Assembly (NCBI RefSeq): GCF_008086045.1 | Contig: NZ_VSEY01000036.1 | Coordinates: 1 to 64,000, forward strand | DNA length: 64,000 nucleotides | Origin: Nonomuraea sp. PA05 | GTDB taxonomy: Bacteria; Actinomycetota; Actinomycetes; Streptosporangiales; Streptosporangiaceae | Direction of reading: 5' to 3' | Shown: positions 15,821 to 24,173 of the stretch, piece after piece | Position numbering within the stretch: position 1 is the first letter of the stretch | Layout of the letters: each line of letters opens with the position of its first letter | Made by a program: the position numbers and the translations under genes | Notes under the pieces: generated by a model | The model's input: only the letters and a program-made list of their open reading frames with translations | Databases searched by the model: none | What the model was told of the DNA's origin: nothing

Positions 15821-17024
15821 GCAGGTCAGCCACCCACTCCCCGGGGATCTCCCACGGGATGAAGTGCCCGCCATGGTCATGGCAGGTGATGTTCACATGG
15901 TTGTACCAGGCGGCCCTGTCACCGCCGAGGAAGCCGCGGACGCGCTCCTCGCCCGTCGTCACGCCGGGCGGGTTCTCGTAGCCGACGAACGTGATCCCGG
16001 TGGGCGCCTCGACGACCGGCCACCGGTCGTGCGACGGCGTCCACGGGTAACGGTTGTTGTTGGCGTAGGTACGGATCGAGGTGTCGATCCCGCCGCCGGC
16101 CCAGTAGATGGTGGCGTGCGTGAGCAGGTCGTCCTTGCTGAACACGCGCTCCACGTCGCCGCCGTTGTCCGACCACTTCGCCCACCGCTCCAGCAGCCAC
16201 GCCAGCATGCCGGAGGGGGAGTCGGACAGGCCGAAGCCGAGCGTGCTGGGGGCCAGCATGTGCGCGGCCAGGTGCACCGCGAAGCGCCGGTCCAGCTCGA
16301 CGAACCGGTCGTGCACGTCGGCGGGCAGGCCGGGCGGGATGGGCGCGCCGCCGCTGAGGTCCCACGCCCTGTCGCCGTTGAACATGGTGAGCTTCTGCGC
16401 CGAGCCGATGTGCGTCGCGTACAGCTCGCCGGCGTACTTGTGCCCGAGCTGCCCGGTGATCAGCGCGCCGACGTCGCAGCCCGCCGCGGCGTACTTGTCG
16501 TGGCCGAGCACGCCGGTCATCAGCTCGTGCCAGACGTCGGCCATCTTCCAGAAGTTCATGTCCGGGCGCTGCGTCAGCGGCGTGGAGAAGCCGAAGCCCG
16601 GCAGCGACGGCACGATCACGTCGAACGACTCGGCCGGGTCGCCCCCGTGCGCGGCCGGGTCGGCGAGCGGGTCGACGACCTTGGACCAGTGCCAGAACGT
16701 CCACGGCCAGCCGTGGCTCAGGATCAGCGGCACCGGGTCGGGGCCGGCGCCCGGCCTGCGCATGAAGTGCAGGGGCACGCCGCCGACGTCCACGCGGTAG
16801 TGCTCGTAGCGGTTGATCGCCCGCTCGGCGGCCCGCCAGTCGTAGCCGTCCGCCCAGTACGCGACCAGCTCCTCCAGGTACGCCCGCCGCACCCCGTAAC
16901 GACCGTCCTCGTTTCCGGCGTCCAGCGGCCATCGGGTCGCCTTCAGCCTGCGGCGCAGATCGTCCAGGGTCTCGTCCGGCACGTGCAGCGGCACCGGCTC
17001 CAGCGGGAACGGCCGATCGGGCAT
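15792..17024 (-). CDS. Epoxide hydrolase (alpha/beta fold, EHN domain)
   Basis: The 410-residue protein has the N-terminal epoxide hydrolase domain (PDETLDDLRRRLKATRWP), the oxyanion HGWPWTFWHW, the nucleophile Asp in AAGCDVGALI, and the catalytic His in CHDHGGHFIPWE. Such enzymes add water to epoxides of aromatic or lipid compounds. ATG 17024 starts two bases after the MarR stop, so it is the second gene of a MarR operon, probably a detoxification unit derepressed by its substrate. Confidence 0.92.
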   Translation of the reverse strand: MPDRPFPLEPVPLHVPDETLDDLRRRLKATRWPLDAGNEDGRYGVRRAYLEELVAYWADGYDWRAAERAINRYEHYRVDVGGVPLHFMRRPGAGPDPVPLILSHGWPWTFWHWSKVVDPLADPAAHGGDPAESFDVIVPSLPGFGFSTPLTQRPDMNFWKMADVWHELMTGVLGHDKYAAAGCDVGALITGQLGHKYAGELYATHIGSAQKLTMFNGDRAWDLSGGAPIPPGLPADVHDRFVELDRRFAVHLAAHMLAPSTLGFGLSDSPSGMLAWLLERWAKWSDNGGDVERVFSKDDLLTHATIYWAGGGIDTSIRTYANNNRYPWTPSHDRWPVVEAPTGITFVGYENPPGVTTGEERVRGFLGGDRAAWYNHVNITCHDHGGHFIPWEIPGEWVADLRRTFKGRTS

Positions 17025-17026
17025 CG

Positions 17027-17485
17027 TCAATCCTCTAGACCTTCGAGGCGCGCGGCGATCTCCGTCATCCGGGCCAGGACCCGCGCGTAACCGTCGAGCT
17101 CCGCCTGCTCCCGCGCGTCGAGGTGCTCGACCACGCGCGCCAGCCGCGCGATCCTGTCGGCGCGCCGCGACTGGACGACCTGCTCGCCCTCGGAGGTGAG
17201 GGACAGCAGCACGGCCCGGCCGTCGCGGGGGTCGGGGCTGCGCGCGACCAGGCCGTCGCGCTCCAGCTTGGTGACCAGGCTGGTCAGCGCGGGCTGCTTG
17301 AGCTGCTCCGTCGCGGTCAGCTCGGTCAGCCGCATCGGCCCCTTGCGGGACAGGGTGTGCAGCACGGACAGGCTTGAGAAGCTCAGCCTCCTGACCGCGG
17401 GGAGCCGGATGAAGTACGTGTTGAAGTCCTCGATCGCGCGGGCCAGCGCGTCGAGGCCGGGCTCCCCGCCGGGTGAAGAAGGCAC
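17027..17485 (-). CDS. MarR-family regulator of the epoxide hydrolase operon
   Basis: The 152-residue protein has a winged helix at about residues 35-105 (LTELTATEQLKQPALTSLVTKLERDGLV, PDPRDGRAVLLSLTSEG). GTG 17485 has no Shine-Dalgarno, but TATAAC stands seven bases upstream, so a leaderless transcript is likely. A 37-bp inverted repeat covers that promoter, implying autorepression. Confidence 0.88.
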   Translation of the reverse strand: MPSSPGGEPGLDALARAIEDFNTYFIRLPAVRRLSFSSLSVLHTLSRKGPMRLTELTATEQLKQPALTSLVTKLERDGLVARSPDPRDGRAVLLSLTSEGEQVVQSRRADRIARLARVVEHLDAREQAELDGYARVLARMTEIAARLEGLED

Positions 17486-17522
17486 GTGCGCAGTTATATC
17501 AAACTTCGATATAACTGCGCAC
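17486..17522. promoter_or_regulatory. Long palindrome over the leaderless MarR promoter
   Basis: GTGCGCAGTTATATC (17486-17500) and GATATAACTGCGCAC (17508-17522) are perfect 15-bp arms around AAACTTC. The right arm, read on the minus strand, supplies the -10 element TATAAC seven bases from the GTG. It abuts the preceding gene's 3' end, so it may also stop that transcript. Confidence 0.75.
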
Positions 17523-17527
17523 CGCGG

Positions 17528-18031
17528 TCAGTTGACGCAGTCCTGCTTGTCGAGCCCGAAGGCCAGCTCCCTGACCTTGCCGCCCTTGGTGTAGAGGAAG
17601 GCGTAGTAGGCCTTCGCGTTGCCGGGCACCGCGACGTACGAGATGCCGGCGGGCGAGACGCGCAGCCCCGGGTAGGCCTTCCTGACCTGCTTGGCGGAGG
17701 AGCCGAGGCCGATCCCCTGCGGCGTCCTCATGCCCTTCTGCGCCAGGATCACGGCCACCCCGACCCGCTTGGAGATGTACAGGCCCACGCGGCCCTTCCC
17801 CGCCGGGTGCGCCTTGAGGTTCCAGCCGGAGCACGGGCTCGCGCCGGACCCCATCCTGAAGACGATCTTCCCGGTGGCCTTCGCCTTGGTGGCGCTCATG
17901 CCGAGCTTCACCGCGCCGTAGCCGTACGGGCCGAGGGCGGGCTTCTTCGCGGTCGTGGCGGCGAGCGCGGGCGCGGCGGAACCGGCCACCAGCGCCCCAC
18001 CGGCCAGCAGGGCGACGAGCAGCTTCTTCAT
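17528..18031 (-). CDS. Small secreted protein of unknown function
   Basis: This 167-residue protein begins MKKLLVALLAGGALVAGSAAPALAATT, a Sec signal peptide cleaved near ALA. The mature part has GYGAVKLGMSATKAKATGKI, a motif seen in actinobacterial exported proteins that tie a threshold-like domain to LGMS, plus two cysteines that could pair. ATG 18031 follows GGGGAGGAAATC. No enzyme signature was recognised. Confidence 0.78.
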   Translation of the reverse strand: MKKLLVALLAGGALVAGSAAPALAATTAKKPALGPYGYGAVKLGMSATKAKATGKIVFRMGSGASPCSGWNLKAHPAGKGRVGLYISKRVGVAVILAQKGMRTPQGIGLGSSAKQVRKAYPGLRVSPAGISYVAVPGNAKAYYAFLYTKGGKVRELAFGLDKQDCVN

Positions 18032-18086
18032 GATTTCCTCCCCGTTGTCATGGCATATGAGGATTCGTCGGTCAGGGCTGGATGGA

Positions 18087-18491
18087 TCACTGCCCAGGAC
18101 GCAGGATGGTCTTCCACGCCGAGCACTCGCCCGTGGGCCGCTGGGCCGTGCCCCGGCAGACCCGCACCTTGACCTGCCGCGCGTCGCGGTAGTCCTTCCT
18201 GAACGTGCCGACGCCCGGCACGCAGTTGTAGAAGCCGTGATCGCGCCGGCGCCCGTCGCGCGAGCCCTGCGAACGCAGCACCGCCCACGCGCAGCCCTTG
18301 CCGCGCGTGTCCTCCAGATTGCCGGTCACGAGGTGGCCGAACTGGTGGATGGCGACCTCGCCCCAGGCCGAGGCCATGCCGTCGGCGGAGTGCACGGCGC
18401 GCCACTTGCGCAGCGCGGGCGTGGCGGCGGCCGGGACGCTCAGCGTCAGCGAGACGGCGGCGGCGGTGACCAGGACGACGAGCGAACGCAT
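18087..18491 (-). CDS. Small secreted cysteine-containing protein
   Basis: The 134-residue product starts MRSLVVLVTAAAVSLTLSVPAAA, a Sec signal. The mature domain carries four cysteines (GCAWAVL, NCVPGV, VCRGT, ECSAW) likely forming disulfides. A Shine-Dalgarno is present upstream of ATG 18491. It lies just upstream of the other secreted gene on the same strand, 55 bases away, so they may be an operon. No family recognised. Confidence 0.72.
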   Translation of the reverse strand: MRSLVVLVTAAAVSLTLSVPAAATPALRKWRAVHSADGMASAWGEVAIHQFGHLVTGNLEDTRGKGCAWAVLRSQGSRDGRRRDHGFYNCVPGVGTFRKDYRDARQVKVRVCRGTAQRPTGECSAWKTILRPGQ

Positions 18492-18572
18492 GAAAAGACT
18501 CCAGGTGGCGGTGACGATCGAACCCTCCTACGAATATTGCGCCGCTCTTGCGATCGGCTTGGAGATCGCTGA

Positions 18573-19523
18573 TCACGTCACCAGCTCGCCCGCCGGGCGG
18601 CGCGGGCTGCGCGCCACGTACGGGCCGTAACCGAGCCTGATGATCATCTGGGCGTGGCCGCGCCGGTGGTACGGGTCGCGGCGGCTGCGCATGTCCCGCA
18701 GGTCCAGCGGCTGGTTCAGGAACGACGCCGACACGTCGTGCAGGGCCGCGACCAGCAGCACTCGCTGCAGCGCCTGACCGGCACGCAGCCAGTCGGCGGG
18801 ACGGTCGCCCATCGTGGTCAGCACCGCGAGCTGCGGCCGCTCCTCGAAACGCGCCTCGCCGTCGTGCCGGCCGAAGTCCCGGACCGGCGAGGGGTCGCGC
18901 AGCGCCCGCGGCCCGTGCACGTGGCCGGGCAGGCCGTCGTGCCGCGCGCCCCGCATCGTCCAGGCCGCCACCTCGGCCAGGTAGCCGCGGTCGCGGGCGA
19001 GCTCGTCCTCGGCGATGGCCGCGTAGTCGAGCATGTCGGCCGTGGCGGGCCGGCCGAGGCGCACCAGGGCCGCGCCCTCCCGGGAGGCCGCCAGCCGCAG
19101 CTCCTCCCACACCGCGCGCGGCAGGCTCCGGCTGATGAACGGGCGGCGGCTGGTGCGGCGCACCGGGATGAGGTCGTACAGCTCGCGGGCGTCGCCGGGA
19201 ACGGGCGACGCCGCGCCCAGGCGGACGGCCGCCAGCAGGCCGGGCTCCTCCCCGGGCGACGGCAGCAGCCACACCATCGGCCGCCACCCCGCCGTCCGCA
19301 CCGCCAGGCGCAGGTTGAACAGCGCCGCGCCGCAGCTCACGTGCTGGTTGCGGCCGCGCGGATCACCGACCCGCAACCGCCGGTCCTGGTCGGCGAGCAC
19401 CTCGACGTACTCGCCGCGCACCACGCGGAAACGCCAGGGCTGGGTGTTGAGCACCGACGGTGCCTGGCCGGCCGCCACCAGCAGCCGACGGACACCGAGC
19501 TCGGTGGCGATCGAAGCGGACAT
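18573..19523 (-). CDS. Acg-family FMN-binding nitroreductase-like protein
   Basis: The 316-residue protein matches the Acg (Rv2032) group: LLVAAGQAPSVLNTQPWRF at the start, SCGAALFNLRLAVRTAGW, VRRTSRRPF and the C-terminal HAQMIIRLGYGP. Members keep the nitroreductase fold but lack the usual enzyme activity and are linked to hypoxia or dormancy in mycobacteria. ATG 19523 has AGGAGGTG seven bases upstream. It is divergent from a DoxX gene, a common redox-stress pairing. Confidence 0.88.
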   Translation of the reverse strand: MSASIATELGVRRLLVAAGQAPSVLNTQPWRFRVVRGEYVEVLADQDRRLRVGDPRGRNQHVSCGAALFNLRLAVRTAGWRPMVWLLPSPGEEPGLLAAVRLGAASPVPGDARELYDLIPVRRTSRRPFISRSLPRAVWEELRLAASREGAALVRLGRPATADMLDYAAIAEDELARDRGYLAEVAAWTMRGARHDGLPGHVHGPRALRDPSPVRDFGRHDGEARFEERPQLAVLTTMGDRPADWLRAGQALQRVLLVAALHDVSASFLNQPLDLRDMRSRRDPYHRRGHAQMIIRLGYGPYVARSPRRPAGELVT

Positions 19524-19734
19524 CGCACACACCTCCTGCCACCGACGCTCGCGCACCGGCCCCGCCCCCGAAGAGTGCCGGACGGCCTCCTGGCGGCGCC
19601 GAAGGTCCCACGGCGGGGGCAAGGACCAATGACCTTCGAGCGCGGGTCCTACGGCACTGAGCACGGAAGGCTCCCGGCGGTGTGATGGAGGCGTGACAAG
19701 GACTGCACCACCGAGCTGGAAAGGGAGGCTCGTC

Positions 19735-20256
19735 ATGGCAAGCACCATCCACCAGCCGCAGGCGACCGTGGAGACCGCCGTTCGCCGCCCCGTCGACTAC
19801 GTCTGGGCGGCCGCCCGGATCTCGATCGGCTGGATCTTCCTGTGGGCGTTCCTCGACAAGACCTTCGGGTGGGGCTTCGCCACCCCCGCCGAGCGGGCCT
19901 GGATCAACGGCGGCAGCCCGACGACCGGCTTCCTCAAGAGCACGGGCGAGAACGCGCTCGGCGGGCTCTTCGGCTCGCTGGCCGGTCAGGCCTGGGTGGA
20001 CTGGCTGTTCATGGCCGGCCTGCTCGGCGTCGGCCTGGCCCTCATGCTCGGCATCGGCACCCGGATCGCCGCCGGCGCGGGCACCGCGATGCTGCTGCTC
20101 ATGTGGGCCGCGGAGCTGCCCCTGGAGAACAACCCGTTCATGGACGACCACATCATCTACTCGATCGTCATCATCGGCCTGGCCCTCGCCGGAGCGGGCC
20201 GCACCCTCGGGCTCGGCAACCTGCCCATCGTCCGGCGCACCCCATGGCTCAAGTAG
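19735..20256 (+). CDS. DoxX-family membrane protein
   Basis: The 173-residue protein has four predicted membrane helices and the DoxD/DoxX traits RISIGWIFLWAFLDKTFGWGF and LMLGIGTRIAAGAGTAMLLLMW. Relatives include the thiosulfate:quinone oxidoreductase subunit; the mycobacterial DoxX partners superoxide dismutase. ATG 19735 follows GGGAGG. It is divergent from the Acg-like gene and ends at a strong terminator. Confidence 0.85.
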   Translation: MASTIHQPQATVETAVRRPVDYVWAAARISIGWIFLWAFLDKTFGWGFATPAERAWINGGSPTTGFLKSTGENALGGLFGSLAGQAWVDWLFMAGLLGVGLALMLGIGTRIAAGAGTAMLLLMWAAELPLENNPFMDDHIIYSIVIIGLALAGAGRTLGLGNLPIVRRTPWLK

Positions 20257-20266
20257 CGGGCCACCC

Positions 20267-20300
20267 CGCCCACCCCCCGGACGCCGGGGGGTGGGCGTTT
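20267..20300 (+). terminator. Strong intrinsic terminator after doxX
   Basis: CGCCCACCCCCCGG (20267-20280) pairs perfectly with CCGGGGGGTGGGCG (20284-20297) across a three-base loop, followed by TTT. It probably serves both the DoxX gene and the convergent gene ending at 20311. Confidence 0.85.
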
Positions 20301-20310
20301 CGCCGTGCCG

Positions 20311-20931
20311 TCACTCGAACAGCGACGGGTCCCCCGTGCCGACGCGGAGGATCTCGGGCTCGTCCTGCGACAGGTCGACCACGGTCGTCGGGGTCGCGCC
20401 GCACTCGCCGGCGTCGATCACGGCGTCCACCGAGTGGTCCAGCCGCTCCTTGATCTCCCAGCCCTGCGTCGGCGGCTCGTCCTCGTCCGGCAGCAGCAGG
20501 GTGCTCGACACCAGCGGCTCACCCAGCTCGGCCAGCAGCGCCTGCGTCACCACGTGGTCGGGGATCCGCACCCCCACCGTCTTCTTCCTGGGATGCAGCA
20601 ACCGCCGCGGCACCTCCTTCGTCGCCGGCAGGATGAACGTGTAACCGCCAGGCGTCGCCGCCTTCACCAGCCGGAACACCGCGTTGCTCACATGCACGAA
20701 CTGGCCGAACTGCGCGAAGTCCCTGCAGATCAGGGTGAAGTGGTGGTCGCTGCCGAGGCCGCGGATCTCCCTGATCCGGTCGATGCCCTCCTTGTTGCCC
20801 GGCCGGCAGCCCAGCGCGTACGAGGAGTCGGTCGGGTACGCGATCAGCCCGTCGGCGCGCAACAGGTCGACGACCTGGCCGATCAGGCGGGGCTGGGGGT
20901 TTTCCGGGTGAACGTCGAAGTATCTGGCCAC
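20311..20931 (-). CDS. Sua5/YciO/YrdC-family protein (threonylcarbamoyl-AMP synthase-like)
   Basis: The 206-residue protein shows the YrdC fold: GGLIAYPTDS-type (GLIAYPTDSSYALGC), KKTVGVRIPDHVV and EPLVSSTLLLPDEDEPP. The PTDSxYxLGC and SSTL wording resembles YciO more than essential TsaC/Sua5, so a direct role in t6A tRNA modification is possible but not certain. GTG 20931 is used. It is divergent from the gene at 20993. Confidence 0.85.
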   Translation of the reverse strand: MARYFDVHPENPQPRLIGQVVDLLRADGLIAYPTDSSYALGCRPGNKEGIDRIREIRGLGSDHHFTLICRDFAQFGQFVHVSNAVFRLVKAATPGGYTFILPATKEVPRRLLHPRKKTVGVRIPDHVVTQALLAELGEPLVSSTLLLPDEDEPPTQGWEIKERLDHSVDAVIDAGECGATPTTVVDLSQDEPEILRVGTGDPSLFE

Positions 20932-20992
20932 TCTCGGATCCTAGAAGCGGTCCACCACCACCCAGGACATCCGGCGTCTAGACTCTGCGCGC

Positions 20993-21595
20993 ATGCGCCT
21001 AAAGACGATCTTCGCGCTGTTCCTGGTCTACCTCGTCACCGCGGCACCCCTGTTCCTGCCCGGTGAGCTGCGGGTGGTCCTCCAGCCCGCCACCGGCGAC
21101 GGGGTCGAGGTGTTCTACGAGGTCACCTCTCCCGTGATGCTCAGGTCGTACGAGGGGATCGAGCCCTTCAACCGGGCGCGGCTCCTCGCCGAGCAGCGGG
21201 CCGAGGCCTACCCGGACGACCTCGGCCCCCCTTACATCGCGCACGGCGGGGCGTACCGGCTCGTCGCCCCCTACGTCACCGAGCGGGGCCGCGCGCTGGC
21301 CACCCCGGTGATCTCCGGCGTGTACTGGCAGGACGGGCGGCGGGTCAGGTTCGACATCGTGCCGGAGGTGCGGCGGGTCGCCAACAGCCAGGCGGCGCTG
21401 AGCCGGCTGCGCGAGAGCACGGCGGGGTCCGAGGAGCCAGCCGTCCACGCGGGCGGCATCGACGCGGAGGTCAACCGGATCGTCCTGGAGACGAACGTCT
21501 TCGATCCGGGCCTGCGCCGCCGCCTGGCCGAGCGGTACGGCGGGCTCGTCATGGTGAAGTGGGATCCGTTCGGGGGGCCTATGAAGCTCCTGTGA
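20993..21595 (+). CDS. Membrane-anchored or secreted protein of unknown function
   Basis: This 200-residue protein begins with a hydrophobic stretch MRLKTIFALFLVYLVTAAPLFL, a signal peptide or anchor, then an extracytoplasmic domain with few known features (FYEVTSPVMLRSYEG). ATG 20993 has TAGACT eight bases upstream and no Shine-Dalgarno, suggesting a leaderless transcript. Its last 17 bases overlap the convergent glycosyltransferase gene. No family recognised. Confidence 0.7.
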   Translation: MRLKTIFALFLVYLVTAAPLFLPGELRVVLQPATGDGVEVFYEVTSPVMLRSYEGIEPFNRARLLAEQRAEAYPDDLGPPYIAHGGAYRLVAPYVTERGRALATPVISGVYWQDGRRVRFDIVPEVRRVANSQAALSRLRESTAGSEEPAVHAGGIDAEVNRIVLETNVFDPGLRRRLAERYGGLVMVKWDPFGGPMKLL

Positions 21596-22751
21596 GGAGC
21601 TGTTCGACGAGGTCGGCGGCGCGCGTGGTGCCGCCCTCTGCGCGCGCGTCCGCCTGGAGCCGCGCGGAGCGGCGGGCGACCTCCGGGTCGGCGGTGAGTT
21701 CGAGCAGCGCGGACCGCAAGGCGGCGGCGGTGGCGTCCGCGGTGTCGATGCGCCGGGCGACGCCCAGCTCCACGAGCCGGTCGGCGTTGAGGAACTGCTC
21801 GGCGCCCTGCGGAACGGCGATCATCGGGACGCCGGCCAGCAGCCCCTCGCCGCAACCGCCCATGCCGGCGTGGGTGACGAACGCGTCCGCCCGCTCCAGG
21901 ATCGCCCGCTGCGGCACCCAGGGATGCACCTCGACGTTCGCCGGGATGTCGCCCAGCTCGGCCGCGTCGGTGTGCCGGCCGATCTGCAGGACGACGTGCC
22001 AGCCCGGCAGGTCGCCGAAGGCGGCCAGGCACTGCCGGTAGAACTCGGGCTGCCGCGTGTACGCCGACCCCAGGGAGATCAGCAGCACCTTGCCCGCGCC
22101 GGCGGGGGGTGTCCACTCGTCCTGCTCGCCGGGCGGGCCGTAGCAGGGGCCGACGAAGGTCACCGTGCCGGTGTCCACCTGGTCGGCGTGCGGCTGCATG
22201 GCCCGCGTGGTCAGCGCCAGAGCCCGCGACGGGACGCCGGAGAAGGCGTCCACGTCGGTGGTGGACGCCCCGGAACCGGCCAGCCACCGCGCGAACCTGT
22301 CCTGGTACGCGTCCGCGCCCGGCAGCCGCCGGATCTGCGCCGCCACGTCCTCGTCGTAGCCCTTCCAGGCCACGAACGTCGGCGACAGTTGCAGCAGCGG
22401 GCGGCCCTGCGACTCGGCGAGGGCGCGGGCGGCGTAGGCGCCGATGTCGTACAGGTACAGGTCCGCCGGATCCTCGTCGTAGGCGGCGCGGAGCTGCGGG
22501 AGCGCCCGCATGGCGTCGTCCAGGAAGAGGCTCATCGCCGCCACCGGGTCGTCGGGCCAGGAGTCGTCGGCCACCGGCAGCACGGAGGTGCAGGTGACCG
22601 GCTCGGCGCCGGTGGCGGCGATCAGGTCGCCGACCACGGGATCGTTGGCGTAGGTCACCCGGTGGCCGCGGGACACCAGCTCACGGATGATCTCCAGGCT
22701 GGGCAGCACGTGGCTGACGATCGGGATGCCGGCCATCGCGATGTGCGCCAT
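21579..22751 (-). CDS. GT1 glycosyltransferase, macrolide (MGT/OleD) type
   Basis: The 390-residue protein is a GT-B enzyme: N-terminal AGIPIVSHVLPSLEIIRELVSRGHRVTYA, and the C-terminal sugar-nucleotide site VLLISLGSAYT, PWVPQRAILERADAFVTHAG and GVPMIAVPQGAEQFLNADRL. MGT-type members inactivate macrolides by glucosylation. ATG 22751 follows GGAGGAAA. It is the second gene after a Vat-like acetyltransferase, two bases apart, both divergent from a TetR regulator, suggesting a drug-inactivation unit. Confidence 0.9.
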   Translation of the reverse strand: MAHIAMAGIPIVSHVLPSLEIIRELVSRGHRVTYANDPVVGDLIAATGAEPVTCTSVLPVADDSWPDDPVAAMSLFLDDAMRALPQLRAAYDEDPADLYLYDIGAYAARALAESQGRPLLQLSPTFVAWKGYDEDVAAQIRRLPGADAYQDRFARWLAGSGASTTDVDAFSGVPSRALALTTRAMQPHADQVDTGTVTFVGPCYGPPGEQDEWTPPAGAGKVLLISLGSAYTRQPEFYRQCLAAFGDLPGWHVVLQIGRHTDAAELGDIPANVEVHPWVPQRAILERADAFVTHAGMGGCGEGLLAGVPMIAVPQGAEQFLNADRLVELGVARRIDTADATAAALRSALLELTADPEVARRSARLQADARAEGGTTRAADLVEQLLTGAS

Positions 22752-22753
22752 GG

Positions 22754-23404
22754 TCACTTTCCTCCGGGGGTGGCGGCTACGAGGTCGGCGACGCTGCCCG
22801 ACATGATCGTACGTACGTGCCCGGTGATGTGCTCCGCAGGCCAGTCCCACCAGGCCACCGCCAGCAGCCGGGCGACGTCCGCCTCGCTGTAGCGGGTGCG
22901 GATCAGCCGGGCCGGGTTGCCGCCGACGATCCCGTAGTCGGGCACGTCGGAGGTCACCACGGCCCCGGCGCCGATGATCGCGCCGTGCCCGATCCTGACG
23001 CCCGGCATCACCGTCGCGCCGTAGCCGAACCAGACGTCGTTGCCGACCACTGTGTCGCCGCGGCTCGGCAGGCCGGTCAGCAGGTCGAAGTGCTGCGCCC
23101 ACGAGCCGCCCATGGTGGGGAAGGGGAAGGTCGAGGGGCCGTCCATGCGGTGGTTGGCGCCGTTCATGATGAACCGCACGCCCGTGCCCAGCGCGCAGAA
23201 CCTGCCGATGACCAGCCTCTCGGGGCCGTAGTGGTAGAGCACGTTGCGCGTCTCGAACGCGGTCGGATCGTCGGGGTCGTCGTAGTAGGAGTACTCCCCG
23301 ACCTCGATCAGCGGGGACTTCACCAGCGGCCGGAGCAGCACCACCCGCGGCTGCTCCGGCATGGGGTGCAGCACGGTCGGATCGGCGGGGACGAGCGGAT
23401 TCAT
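22754..23404 (-). CDS. Vat/CatB-type xenobiotic O-acetyltransferase
   Basis: The 216-residue protein has the Vat(D)/CatB left-handed beta-helix signature: GEYSYYDD, RFIMNGANHRMDGPSTFPF with the catalytic His, then NDVWFGYGATVMPGVRIGHG, AIIGAGAVVTSDVPDYGIVG and GNPARLI. Relatives acetylate streptogramin A or chloramphenicol using acetyl-CoA; the real substrate here is untested. It is the first gene of the leftward operon with the glycosyltransferase and is divergent from a TetR gene 47 bases away. Confidence 0.9.
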   Translation of the reverse strand: MNPLVPADPTVLHPMPEQPRVVLLRPLVKSPLIEVGEYSYYDDPDDPTAFETRNVLYHYGPERLVIGRFCALGTGVRFIMNGANHRMDGPSTFPFPTMGGSWAQHFDLLTGLPSRGDTVVGNDVWFGYGATVMPGVRIGHGAIIGAGAVVTSDVPDYGIVGGNPARLIRTRYSEADVARLLAVAWWDWPAEHITGHVRTIMSGSVADLVAATPGGK

Positions 23405-23451
23405 GAGGTGCGGCTCCGTTAACGCGACAACTTGTACATTAAGATGGTGGC

Positions 23452-24141
23452 ATGGAGCGGTTCGATGAGCAAACCGATGAAGCGGCGACGGCGGCTGAGA
23501 AGGCGCCGCCCAGGCGTCGTCCGGGCGGCCGGACGAGCCGCACCCGCGCGCGGGTGCTCGACGCCGTCCGGGCCGAGCTGGCCGAGCACGGTTACGACGG
23601 GCTGAGCCTGGACGGGGTCGCGGCCCGCGCGGGCGTGCACCGGGCGACGGTGTACCGGCGCTGGCGGGACGTCGGCGGCCTGCTCGCCGACGTCCTGGAG
23701 GCGACGGGGGACGACGACTGGCAGCCCGAGGACACCGGCTCCCTGCTGGGCGACCTGATCGTGCTGAACCGGGAGAACCTGGGGGCCATGACCGCGCAGC
23801 CGTCGATGGCCGCCGCGCTCATCGCCGCCTCGTTCCGTTCCGAGGAGGCCGCCCGTGGGCTGCGGCGGCTCTGGGAGGATCGCTACACCCGCTGCGAGGT
23901 GATCGTCAGCCGGGCGGTCGGGCGTGGGGAGCTGCCGCCGGGGACGGATGCGCGGCGGCTGCTGGTCGCGGCCACGGCGCCGCTCTACCACCAGCTCGTG
24001 CTGCTCCGTACGCCGCCGGACCCCGACCTGCCGGAACAGGCGGCCAGGACCGCCGTCCTCGCCGCCTCCGCAGGCGCCTTCACGCCCGAGCCGTCAACCA
24101 CCCCCGCCTCCGCGTCCGGGCCGTCAGCCCCCTTCGCCTGA
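23452..24141 (+). CDS. TetR-family regulator beside the acetyltransferase/glycosyltransferase operon
   Basis: The 229-residue protein has the HTH at about residues 30-75 (RTRARVLDAVRAELAEHGYD, GVHRATVYRRW) and a TetR_C-like domain. The AT-rich 47-bp gap to the divergent acetyltransferase (TTAACGCGACAACTTGTACA region) should hold both promoters and its operator. The C-terminal tail after residue 205 is Ala/Pro/Ser-rich low complexity, and the stop codon lies in a 28-bp tandem duplication. Confidence 0.87.
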   Translation: MERFDEQTDEAATAAEKAPPRRRPGGRTSRTRARVLDAVRAELAEHGYDGLSLDGVAARAGVHRATVYRRWRDVGGLLADVLEATGDDDWQPEDTGSLLGDLIVLNRENLGAMTAQPSMAAALIAASFRSEEAARGLRRLWEDRYTRCEVIVSRAVGRGELPPGTDARRLLVAATAPLYHQLVLLRTPPDPDLPEQAARTAVLAASAGAFTPEPSTTPASASGPSAPFA

Positions 24142-24173
24142 CAGCGGGCCGTCAGCCCCCTACGCCTGACAGC
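24118..24173. repeat. 28-bp tandem duplication holding both convergent stop codons
   Basis: GGGCCGTCAGCCCCCTTCGC plus CTGACAGC occurs at 24118 and 24146. Each copy carries a TGA for the rightward TetR gene and a TCA for the leftward TetR gene; the two genes use different copies (24139-24141 and 24152-24154). Confidence 0.8.

Noticed and set aside
17027..17030. TTG 17030 as the epoxide hydrolase start
   Set aside because: ATG two codons later follows the MarR stop directly and fits the family N-terminus better.
19621..19636. AAGGACCAATGACCTT as a DosR/DevR-type box between the Acg-like and DoxX genes
   Set aside because: The neighbours suggest dormancy control, but the half-sites match only partly and fall short of the known consensus.
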